Below are positions 57,947 to 64,000 of a DNA stretch of 64,000 nt, piece after piece (within the stretch, counting starts at the first letter, position 1; each line of letters starts with the position of its first letter). A program made the position numbers and the translations under genes. The notes under the pieces are model-generated. The model ran no database searches and had not been told where the DNA came from. It was given only the letters and a program-made list of their open reading frames with translations. The stretch comes from Elioraea sp. (GTDB taxonomy: Bacteria; Pseudomonadota; Alphaproteobacteria; Acetobacterales; Acetobacteraceae): assembly GCF_022842375.1 (NCBI RefSeq), contig NZ_JALHPR010000017.1, positions 1-64,000 on the forward strand, read 5' to 3'.

Positions 57947-58561
57947 GTGGCGACCGACCTCCCCAACCTGCTCACGCTCTCGCGCATCGCGGCGATCCCC
58001 GTGCTCGCCGCGCTGATGCTTGCGCGCGTGCCGGGCGCCGATCTCGCCGCCTGCCTGCTGTTCACCGCCGCCGCCGTGACCGACTGGCTCGACGGCAAGC
58101 TCGCGCGTGCCCGCAACGCCACCTCCGATCTCGGCCGGATGCTCGACCCGATCGCCGACAAGCTGCTCGTCGGCGCCACGCTGATGCTGCTCGCCGGCCT
58201 CTCCCGCCTCTCCGATGTCGGGCTGCTTGCGGCGATCGTGATCATGCTGCGCGAGATCATGGTGTCGGGCCTGCGCGAGTATCTCGCCGGGCTTTCGGCG
58301 GGCTTGCCCGTCACGGCGCTCGCGAAGTGGAAGACCGGCGTGCAGATGACCGCCCTCGGCATGCTGGTGGCCGGTGACACATCGGCCGCGCTGCTCGGCA
58401 TCGGGGTCCTGCCCGTGTCGCTCATCGGCGAGGCGCTGCTGATGCTCGCCGCGGCGCTGACCCTCATCACCGGCTGGGACTATCTCGCCACCGGCCTGCG
58501 CCATGTGAAGCGCGATGCTGCCCCGGGGCGGGAGAGGGCGCGCGAGGGCGCGGCCGAGTAA
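57947..58561 (+). CDS. pgsA: CDP-diacylglycerol-glycerol-3-phosphate 3-phosphatidyltransferase
   Basis: A 204-residue integral membrane enzyme making phosphatidylglycerol phosphate. The CDP-alcohol phosphotransferase signature D-x2-DG-x2-AR-x8-G-x3-D-x3-D is complete in DWLDGKLARARN with GRMLDPIADK near residue 46-71. About four to five hydrophobic helices are present. It starts with GTG at 57947, 10 bases after AGGA. The uvrC-pgsA-moaD order is common in alphaproteobacteria. Confidence 0.94.
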   Translation: MATDLPNLLTLSRIAAIPVLAALMLARVPGADLAACLLFTAAAVTDWLDGKLARARNATSDLGRMLDPIADKLLVGATLMLLAGLSRLSDVGLLAAIVIMLREIMVSGLREYLAGLSAGLPVTALAKWKTGVQMTALGMLVAGDTSAALLGIGVLPVSLIGEALLMLAAALTLITGWDYLATGLRHVKRDAAPGRERAREGAAE

Positions 58562-58564
58562 CGG

Positions 58565-58594
58565 CACGGATGTCGCAAGCACGGATGTCGCAAG
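58565..58594. repeat. two tandem 15-bp repeats
   Basis: CACGGATGTCGCAAG is present twice in direct succession (58565-58579 and 58580-58594), just after the pgsA stop. A small hairpin GCAAGC-CTGC-GCTTGC (58590-58605) overlaps the second copy. There is no T-run. Confidence 0.8.
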
Positions 58595-58644
58595 CCTGCG
58601 CTTGCGGGTTCAGGCGGCGAAGGCTTAGGTAGAGGACGAAACGC

Positions 58645-59280
58645 ATGGAGATGCAGAGGATGCAGCGTCCGTCCCATCGGCGCACCGAGGGTGCGAGGCT
58701 CGCGCGGATTGCCGGCACGCTCTCGCTCGCGGTGCTGCTCGCCGGCTGCAGCTCGGTTGTCGGCACGGGGTTCTCGGGGTCGGGCAACGGCTTCGGCGGC
58801 TTCGGCGGCGCCCGCCAGCCCGCGACGGAGGCTGACGGCTACACGATGCGCCGGCTGACCGGCCGCGACGATGCGGTCGAGCCGTTGCAGCCCGACACCA
58901 CCATCTCCTGGCCGAAGCAGGACGAGGAACGGCCAAGCGTATTCGAGACCGAGGATGAGCGTCGTGCCCGCGAGGGCCAGCCACGCCAGGGCCAGAGCAG
59001 GCGTGGCTCGTCCTCCGAAAGCCCCGACATCGCGATCCCGCGCGAGGATGTGACCCAGCCGCGGCGCACTGAGCCGCGTGCCCTGGCATCGCCCCCGCCG
59101 CCCGACAATCGCGGCCAGGGCATCCCCGGCGCGCCGGCCGGCACCGTCACCACAGGCGGGGCCGGCAGCACGGGCACCTTCGGCGGTCCTGCCGGCAGTG
59201 GCACGGTGCTGCGCGATGGTGGCACGACCACGCTGATGGGCGCCGACGGCACGATCCGCACGGTGCCGACGCCGCGCTGA
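58645..59280 (+). CDS. low-complexity lipoprotein of unknown function
   Basis: A 211-residue predicted lipoprotein. The lipobox LLAGC places the lipidated Cys at residue 35, after a basic N-terminus and hydrophobic core (TLSLAVLLAG). The mature protein is low in complexity: Gly/Phe-rich (GFGGFGG), then charged and Pro/Gln/Arg-rich, ending in Gly/Thr runs and TIRTVPTPR. It is probably disordered and exposed at the envelope. I recognise no family. It lies between pgsA and moaD, 13 bp before the latter. Confidence 0.7.
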   Translation: MEMQRMQRPSHRRTEGARLARIAGTLSLAVLLAGCSSVVGTGFSGSGNGFGGFGGARQPATEADGYTMRRLTGRDDAVEPLQPDTTISWPKQDEERPSVFETEDERRAREGQPRQGQSRRGSSSESPDIAIPREDVTQPRRTEPRALASPPPPDNRGQGIPGAPAGTVTTGGAGSTGTFGGPAGSGTVLRDGGTTTLMGADGTIRTVPTPR

Positions 59281-59293
59281 GGCCAAGCGATCG

Positions 59294-59545
59294 ATGCAGG
59301 TTCTCTACTTCGCCTGGTTGCGCCAGGCCGTGGGCGTGGGCGAGGAAAGCATCGCCCCGCCCGAGGATGTGCGCACGGTTGGCGCCCTCGTCACCTGGCT
59401 TGCCGGGAGAAGCGAGGGGCATGCCAAGGCCTTCGCCACCCTTGCCTCCGTGCGATGCGCCGTGAACCAGGATTTCGCCACGCCCGACACGCCGATCGCG
59501 CCCGACGACGAGGTTGCGTTCTTTCCCCCCGTCACGGGCGGCTGA
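59294..59545 (+). CDS. moaD: molybdopterin synthase sulfur carrier subunit MoaD
   Basis: An 83-residue ubiquitin-like protein. The start MQVLYFAWLRQAVGVGEESI and the end EVAFFPPVTGG, with the essential C-terminal Gly-Gly that becomes a thiocarboxylate, are diagnostic. It supplies sulfur for the molybdopterin dithiolene with MoaE. moaE usually comes next but is missing here; a convergent outer-membrane-type gene follows instead. Confidence 0.94.
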   Translation: MQVLYFAWLRQAVGVGEESIAPPEDVRTVGALVTWLAGRSEGHAKAFATLASVRCAVNQDFATPDTPIAPDDEVAFFPPVTGG

Positions 59546-59567
59546 GTCACCGGCTGCTGACGCCGCC

Positions 59568-60362
59568 TCAGCTACCGTTGGGATCGCGGACGGGCAGCGG
59601 CGTCACCTCACGCGTCCCGAAGGGACCGACGACGAGGCCCGGAAAACCGGGGGCCGCCCCCACCTGGCGCTGCCGCACCGGCCCGCCGGCGCCGGGGCCG
59701 AAGGTGAAGCGGACGCCGACGACGGCCAGAAGAAATCCATCCGGCCCGCCGGCGCCATCGGCGGTGAAGGACGAGCCCGGCGGCATGAAGGCAGGCGCCC
59801 ATTCGACATTGCCGAAGCCGACGCTGTTGCCAGCCTGGCTTGCCCCGCCGAGGTTCAGCCCGAGCGCGTCGAGCGGGTACCACCCGCCGGAGGCAAGCCC
59901 GAAGAACCCGCCCTCCAGGGTGCGGTTGCCCTCTCGGTCACCTGGCACGTAGCCGGCCTGGCTACGCAGCGTGAACGGGCCGAGATAGAGCTCTCCCTGC
60001 ACGATGTAGCGGCGCTGCCAGAGCCCGTCGCTGCGGGCCGTCTCGGCGATCACGCCGAGCAGGCCGAGGGCAGGGTCCTGCCACCAGAATTGCAGCTTGC
60101 CGCCGTTGGAATCCGCGCTTCCGAGGGCCGATGTCTGCGCCTCGGCCTTGGCCGTGAAGCCTGCGCCGAGGGGAAGCGTGACGGCGCCGTCGAACAGGCC
60201 CGCCCCGGTCTGGCCGCCGCTGTTGCTGTCGGCGAGGCCGCCGCGGGGCCAGAGTTCACCGGTCCAGCCGGCCGGGGGTGACTGCGCGGCGGCCGTGCCG
60301 AGGGGAAGGGTCGACCCGACCAAAACGCTTGCGCCGGCAATCAGCAGCAGCGTGGGACGCAT
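59568..60362 (-). CDS. predicted outer-membrane or periplasmic beta-rich protein
   Basis: A 264-residue exported protein with signal peptide MRPTLLLIAGASVLVG (cut near AAA-Q, residue about 26). The mature part has many alternating beta-strands with Gly and aromatic residues (AGLFDGAVTLPLGAGF, LQFWWQDPALGLLG, GLASGGWYPLDALGLNLGG), the style of outer-membrane barrels. The final 40 residues are Pro/Gly-rich and not a classical C-terminal aromatic strand. A GGGAGAGG ribosome site precedes the ATG at 60362. Function unknown; it converges on moaD. Confidence 0.7.
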   Translation of the reverse strand: MRPTLLLIAGASVLVGSTLPLGTAAAQSPPAGWTGELWPRGGLADSNSGGQTGAGLFDGAVTLPLGAGFTAKAEAQTSALGSADSNGGKLQFWWQDPALGLLGVIAETARSDGLWQRRYIVQGELYLGPFTLRSQAGYVPGDREGNRTLEGGFFGLASGGWYPLDALGLNLGGASQAGNSVGFGNVEWAPAFMPPGSSFTADGAGGPDGFLLAVVGVRFTFGPGAGGPVRQRQVGAAPGFPGLVVGPFGTREVTPLPVRDPNGS

Positions 60363-60473
60363 GCAACCTCTCCCGCCCAAGTCCTGGAACGCCACCGTCT
60401 ACCCGTTTCCCTGGCGCATCAAGTTCTGGCTCATCAAGACACGGTGCGGAGGGACCCATGCTGCGGGCGATGG

Positions 60474-60503
60474 TTGACGCCTTCTGCCCCCCGCCGCTAT
60501 ACG
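60474..60503 (+). promoter_or_regulatory. rpmH promoter
   Basis: TTGACG (60474-60479) and TATACG (60498-60503) are 18 bp apart. The expected start near 60510 leaves a leader of about 70 bases before rpmH. The rest of the 220-bp gap between 60363 and 60582 shows nothing else. Confidence 0.6.
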
Positions 60504-60582
60504 CGCGCTCTCGGATTGCACGCCCGGCTCGCGCGCGCCCTCGTGGCCGCCCGCTCGCCATGGGCAGGAAGGAGTGAAGGTC

Positions 60583-60723
60583 TTGGCCACGAAGCGCACG
60601 TATCAGCCGAGCAAGTTGGTCCGCAAGCGCCGCCACGGGTTCCGTGCGCGGATGGCGACCGTCGGCGGCCGGAAGGTGATCGCGTCGCGCCGGGCGCAGG
60701 GGCGCAAGCGCCTCTCCGCCTGA
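60583..60723 (+). CDS. rpmH: 50S ribosomal protein L34
   Basis: A 46-residue basic ribosomal protein. [20 protein letters not shown] is diagnostic, and the end GRKRLSA is standard. The start is TTG at 60583, coding for [10 protein letters not shown], with AAGGAG (60569-60574) 8 bases before it; there is no ATG at the usual place. A GTG at 60574 would overlap that ribosome site. It begins the rpmH-rnpA-yidD-yidC-engB block. Confidence 0.95.
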   Translation: MATKRTYQPSKLVRKRRHGFRARMATVGGRKVIASRRAQGRKRLSA

Positions 60724-60755
60724 GCGGCCGGCGACCTTCCCCTGGTGTGCCGCCG

Positions 60756-61130
60756 ATGGCGGCGGGGCAGGGGACAAGCCCGGGAACAGAGGCGGCGTCC
60801 AGCGCGGAGCGCCTCCGGCGCCGGGGTGAATTCCTTCACGTTGCAGCAAAAGGGCGGAAATCGGCGATGCCGGGTGTCGTCGTCCAGGCGCTTGCCGTGC
60901 CGGAGCAGCGTACCCTCCGCATCGGTTTCACCTGCTCACGCAAGGTGGGCAATGCGGTGGCACGCAACCGCGCGCGGCGGCGGCTGAAGGAAGCCGCGCG
61001 CCTCTCGCTCCCCGCCACCCTCGGCGGGTGGGATCTTGTGCTGATCGGCCGCCCGGCCACGGTCGGACGCCCCTTCGCGGCGCTGCGCGCCGATCTTGCC
61101 GCGGCCCTCGGCCGCCTCGGCGTGATGTGA
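60756..61130 (+). CDS. rnpA: ribonuclease P protein component
   Basis: A 124-residue basic protein that assists the RNase P RNA in trimming tRNA 5' ends. The conserved basic motif is RNARRRLKEAAR (residues about 70-82, preceded by KVGNAVARN), with the N-terminal ERLRRRGEFLHVAAKG. The start ATG at 60756 is chosen as the first plausible; a GTG at 60747 would add three residues. It lies 32 bp after rpmH. Neither start has a strong ribosome site, so coupling to rpmH is likely. Confidence 0.93.
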   Translation: MAAGQGTSPGTEAASSAERLRRRGEFLHVAAKGRKSAMPGVVVQALAVPEQRTLRIGFTCSRKVGNAVARNRARRRLKEAARLSLPATLGGWDLVLIGRPATVGRPFAALRADLAAALGRLGVM

Positions 61131-61135
61131 CCGGC

Positions 61136-61414
61136 ATGGCGGCGCCTCCTGTCTCTCCCATGGCCTGGCTTCTCCGCGGCGGCGTCACGGCCTATCAGTG
61201 GACGATCAGGCCGGTGATCGGCGCCAATTGCCGGTTCGAGCCCTCCTGCTCGGCCTACGCCAAGGAGGCGCTCACGCGCCATGGTGCGGCGCGGGGTAGC
61301 TTTCTCGCGGCGCGGCGGATCCTGCGCTGCAATCCCTGGAACGAGGGCGGCCACGATCCCGTGCCGCCCTGCGAATGCGCGGCCCAGCCTGGCAGCGCAC
61401 GGAAGAGTGGGTGA
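61136..61414 (+). CDS. yidD: membrane protein insertion efficiency factor YidD
   Basis: A 92-residue small protein with an amphipathic helix at its start, linked to the YidC insertion pathway. The family core is clear: AYQWTIRPVIGANCRFEPSC followed by SAYAKEALTRHG, with the three conserved Cys (NCRFEPSCS and LRCNPWNEGG). The ATG at 61136 is preferred; a GTG at 61127 overlapping the rnpA stop (GTGA) would add three residues. Its stop overlaps the yidC start by one base. Confidence 0.92.
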   Translation: MAAPPVSPMAWLLRGGVTAYQWTIRPVIGANCRFEPSCSAYAKEALTRHGAARGSFLAARRILRCNPWNEGGHDPVPPCECAAQPGSARKSG

Positions 61415-63195
61415 TGGTCGACCAGAAGCGCCTCATTCTCGCCATTGCGATCTCGATCGCCATCCTGCTGGGGTTCGAGCTGCTGTGGAACCAGCCGATC
61501 CGCGAGGCGGAGCGCGCGCAGCAGGCCGAGATCGCCGCGCTGGAGGCAGCCGAGGCGGAGGCCGCCGCCGCGCGCCAGCGAGCATCCGGCATGAGCGTCG
61601 CGGCTCAGGCCCCCGGCCAGGCTGGCGATGGTGCCCGCCTCCAGGGCACGACCACGCCAGACCTGCGCGTGCGCATCGACAGCCCCGGCATGGTCGGCAG
61701 CATCAACCTCACCGGCGCGAGGCTCGACTATGTCGAGCTCCGCAACTTCCGCGAGACGGTCGATCCTGAAAGCCCGCGCGTGCGAATCCTGTTCGGCCGC
61801 GACACGCCGACGCCGCATTTCGCCCAGTTCGGCTGGCTTGCCGAGCCAGGCGTGCGCGCGCCCGATGTCACGACGCAGTGGCAGACATCCTCGACAGTTC
61901 TCGGCACCGGCAGGCCGGTCACGCTGTCGTGGGAGAACGGCGCCGGGCTTCGCTTCGAGATCGTGCTGTCGGTCGACGAGTATTTCCTGTTCACGGTCGA
62001 GCAGCGCGTGATCAACAGCAGCGCCGAGCCGGTGACGCTGCGCCCCTGGGGCCGCATCCGGCGCGAGCATACGCCGGTGACGGCCGGCAACTACATCCTG
62101 CACGAGGGCCTGGTCGGCGTGTTCGGCGGCCGCCTGACCGAGCAGACCTATTCCAGCGCGCGCGAGGCTGCGGAGAAGGCCAATGGCATCTCGTTCCGCC
62201 ACGAGGGCCGCGGCGGCTGGGGCGGCTTCACCGACAAGTACTGGCTGACCGCGCTCATCCCCGACCAGACTCGCAGCATCGACTTCGCCTTCCGCGTACT
62301 GCCGGAGAATGGCCAGAACCGCTTCCAGATCGACTTCCTCGGCGAGGCGAAGGAGATCCGCACCGGCCTTTCCGACATTTCGCGCAACCACTTCTTCGCC
62401 GGCGCCAAGCAGGTCACGCTGCTTGACCGCTACTCCGCCATGCTCGGCGCCGAGGGGCTCGACAAGGCGATCGACTGGGGCTGGTTCTACTTCCTGACGC
62501 GGCCGTTCTTCTCGGCGCTGCACTGGCTGCACGAGATCACCGGCAACTACGGCGTCGCGATCCTCATCTTCACGTTCTTCCTGAAGCTGCTGTTCTTCCC
62601 GCTCGCCAACAAATCCTACAAGTCGATGGGCAAGATGAAGCTTCTTGCCCCGCAAATGGCCGAGCTGAAGGAGAAGTTCAAGGACGACCCGCAGAAGATG
62701 CAGCAGGAAATGATGGCGATGTACAAGCGGGAGAAGGTGAATCCTGTCTCCGGCTGTCTGCCCATCATCATCCAGATCCCGGTCTTCTTCGCGCTCTACA
62801 AAGTGCTGTTCGTCACCATCGAGATGCGGCACGCGCCGTTCTTCGGCTGGATCCAGGACCTCTCGGCCCAGGACCCGACGAACATCTTCACCCTGTTCGG
62901 CCTGATCCCGTGGGACCCGACGATCCTGCCCGTGGTCGGCCCGTTCCTGCATCTCGGCATCTGGCCGCTGCTGATGGGCGTGACGATGTACTTCCAGCAG
63001 AAGCTGAACCCGGCCCCGCCCGACCCCGTGCAGGCGAAGGTGTTCCAGTTCATGCCGATCATCTTCACCTTCATGCTCGGCACCTTCCCCGCCGGCCTCG
63101 TGATCTACTGGACGTGGAACAACCTGCTCTCCATCACCCAGCAATGGGTCATGATGAAGCGCGTGGCGGCCCAGCCCGCGGCCGCGAAGACGTGA
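61414..63195 (+). CDS. yidC: membrane protein insertase YidC
   Basis: A 593-residue inner-membrane insertase. The first membrane helix is at residues about 6-22 (LILAIAISIAILLGFELLW), followed by a large periplasmic beta domain (about 75-345), and then the conserved five-helix core with GWFYFLTRPFFSALHWLHEI near 355-374, the cytosolic coiled coil KLLAPQMAELKEKFKDDPQK near 410-429, and the late helices. It inserts proteins alone or with SecYEG. The ATG at 61414 has GGAAGAG 6-7 bases upstream and shares a base with the yidD stop (TGATG). Confidence 0.97.
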   Translation: MVDQKRLILAIAISIAILLGFELLWNQPIREAERAQQAEIAALEAAEAEAAAARQRASGMSVAAQAPGQAGDGARLQGTTTPDLRVRIDSPGMVGSINLTGARLDYVELRNFRETVDPESPRVRILFGRDTPTPHFAQFGWLAEPGVRAPDVTTQWQTSSTVLGTGRPVTLSWENGAGLRFEIVLSVDEYFLFTVEQRVINSSAEPVTLRPWGRIRREHTPVTAGNYILHEGLVGVFGGRLTEQTYSSAREAAEKANGISFRHEGRGGWGGFTDKYWLTALIPDQTRSIDFAFRVLPENGQNRFQIDFLGEAKEIRTGLSDISRNHFFAGAKQVTLLDRYSAMLGAEGLDKAIDWGWFYFLTRPFFSALHWLHEITGNYGVAILIFTFFLKLLFFPLANKSYKSMGKMKLLAPQMAELKEKFKDDPQKMQQEMMAMYKREKVNPVSGCLPIIIQIPVFFALYKVLFVTIEMRHAPFFGWIQDLSAQDPTNIFTLFGLIPWDPTILPVVGPFLHLGIWPLLMGVTMYFQQKLNPAPPDPVQAKVFQFMPIIFTFMLGTFPAGLVIYWTWNNLLSITQQWVMMKRVAAQPAAAKT

Positions 63196-63884
63196 CGGGA
63201 CCTGACCCCGGGCCTGGTCCCGGGCCCGGCCTCGGGACGGCGGCGGGAGAGGGGACCGCCTTCGACGCCGAAGCGATCGAGGCGGCGCGTAAGCTGTTCG
63301 CGGGGCCGTGTGATTTCTTCCACGCCGCCCAGGTGCTGGCCGGCCTGCCGCCTGAGCGCGGCATCGAGATCGCCTTCGCCGGGCGGTCGAACGTCGGCAA
63401 GTCGAGCATCCTGAACGCGCTCACCGGCCGCCGCGCTCTCGCCCGCGTCTCGACCACGCCGGGGCGGACGAAGCAGCTCAACTTCTTCGATCTCGGCGGG
63501 CGGCTCGTCCTCGTCGACATGCCCGGCTATGGCTACGCCGAGGCCTCGAAATCGGTGAAGGAGGCGTGGCAGGGGATGATGTTCGACTATCTCCGCGGCC
63601 GCCCGAGCCTGCGCCGCGTCATCCTGCTGATCGATGCGCGCGTCGGCTTCAAGCCGGCCGACGAGGCGGCGATGGACCTGCTCGACAAGGCCGCCTGCGC
63701 CTTCCAGCTCGTCCTGACCAAGGCCGACAAGGTGAAGCCGCCCGCCCTCGCCGCGATCGCCGCGCGTGCGGTGGCGGTGGCGCGCGAGCATGGCGCGGCA
63801 CTGCCCGAGGTGCGCGTCACCTCGTCGGAGACCGGTGCCGGCATTCCCGAGCTCAGGGCCGAGATCGCCGCGCTCGCTGCGTAG
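63192..63884 (+). CDS. engB: ribosome biogenesis GTPase EngB (YihA/YsxC)
   Basis: A 230-residue GTPase needed for late 50S assembly. G1 is AFAGRSNVGKSS near residue 63-74, with STTPGRTKQLNFF (G2 region) near 88-100, DMPGYGYAE (G3) near 111-119 and TKADK (G4) near 175. The start is GTG at 63192, overlapping the yidC stop as GTGA. Residues 2-15 are a Gly/Pro-rich stretch. This gene order after yidC is common in alphaproteobacteria. Confidence 0.94.
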   Translation: MTGPDPGPGPGPGLGTAAGEGTAFDAEAIEAARKLFAGPCDFFHAAQVLAGLPPERGIEIAFAGRSNVGKSSILNALTGRRALARVSTTPGRTKQLNFFDLGGRLVLVDMPGYGYAEASKSVKEAWQGMMFDYLRGRPSLRRVILLIDARVGFKPADEAAMDLLDKAACAFQLVLTKADKVKPPALAAIAARAVAVAREHGAALPEVRVTSSETGAGIPELRAEIAALAA

Positions 63885-63905
63885 CGTCCCCTCGCTATCG
63901 ACAGT

Positions 63906-63958
63906 GCCCCCTCACCCTGTCGCTCTCCCCTGTCGGGGGCGAGTGGACCCTGGGGTGG
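63906..63958. repeat. dispersed palindromic repeat, copy 6
   Basis: A single copy, CCCCCTCACCCTGTCGCTC with a GGGGGCGAGTGGACC second half, starts 22 bp after the engB stop. It is a more diverged copy, with an imperfect hairpin (CTCTCCCC against GGGGGCGAG). The remaining 40 bp to the window edge show nothing further. Confidence 0.7.
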
Positions 63959-64000
63959 CGGGGAGGCCCCCGGGGCGGCAGAAGCTGGGCCGGCAGAAGC

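Noticed and set aside
60474-63884. rpmH-rnpA-yidD-yidC-engB as a sign of the chromosome origin nearby
   Set aside because: No dnaA, dnaN, gyrB, parAB, gidA or hemE is in the window, and in alphaproteobacteria this block is often away from oriC. One DnaA box before uvrC is not enough.

Overview
The window is about 64 kb of very G+C-rich bacterial chromosome. The gene set fits an alphaproteobacterium, probably Rhodospirillales/Acetobacteraceae; that placement is inferred from gene content, not from any search. Pointers are an ATP12-type F1 assembly chaperone, a phasin, an Fnr/FixK regulator with a CX2CX7C cluster, a DacF-type carboxypeptidase with a SPOR tail, TctCBA with a Bug-type binding protein, ClpS-ClpA, and the uvrC-pgsA-moaD and rpmH-rnpA-yidD-yidC-engB blocks. 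I see no rRNA, CRISPR array, prophage, integrase or transposase. Base composition looks even, apart from a few intergenic pockets richer in A+T.

Layout. 1-3.9 kb: AsmA tail, ATP12, acylphosphatase, small membrane protein, lipB, tRNA-Leu(GAG), DUF502 protein. 4.1-8.8 kb: malic enzyme fused to a phosphotransacetylase domain, nucleoside hydrolase, VWA protein and a Pam18-like membrane J-protein. 8.9-12.9 kb: sugar-nucleotide operon (galU, UDP-glucose dehydrogenase, phosphohexomutase, gamma-glutamylcyclotransferase-like). 13-18 kb: tctCBA with a convergent class II aldolase and a divergent D-threonine-aldolase-like enzyme. 18-23.3 kb: dacF, phasin, clpS, clpA. 23.4-28.5 kb: PEP-CTERM protein, Fnr-like regulator, OmpA-like lipoprotein, lepA. 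28.6-35 kb: TetR regulator divergent from a GST and a cupin protein, an IlvD/Edd dehydratase, and a PhnDCE-type ABC transporter. 35-41.5 kb, minus strand: aldo/keto reductase, pepT, pheT, pheS, rplT, rpmI. 41.7-45.7 kb: dapF, mtaB, ftsY, creatininase. 45.8-54.2 kb, minus strand: small secreted proteins, a SnoaL-like protein, tkt-gap-pgk, a hydrolase, a monooxygenase and an M20 amidohydrolase. 54.4-59.5 kb: pteridine-reductase-like SDR, folB, uvrC, pgsA, a lipoprotein, moaD. 59.6-63.9 kb: a predicted outer-membrane protein, then rpmH-rnpA-yidD-yidC-engB.

Most genes are ordinary housekeeping or metabolic genes packed with short overlaps (ATGA, GTGA, TTGA, TGATG). The unusual signal is between genes: a four-fold 11-bp Pho-box-like array before the phnD-like gene; two PhaR-like dyads bracketing the phasin promoter; nested inverted repeats that could hide the ribosome-binding site of the Fnr-like regulator; a G-quadruplex-type tract and a 22-bp palindrome nearby; paired operators between the TetR and GST genes; a LacI-type palindrome between the aldolase and D-threonine-aldolase-like genes; a hairpin-rich pocket with a perfect DnaA box before uvrC; and a dispersed palindromic repeat family at four loci. 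No clearly new multigene system is evident. The best candidates for undescribed biology are the Pho-box-controlled transporter beside a sugar-acid dehydratase, the VWA/J-protein pair, and the Fnr leader.
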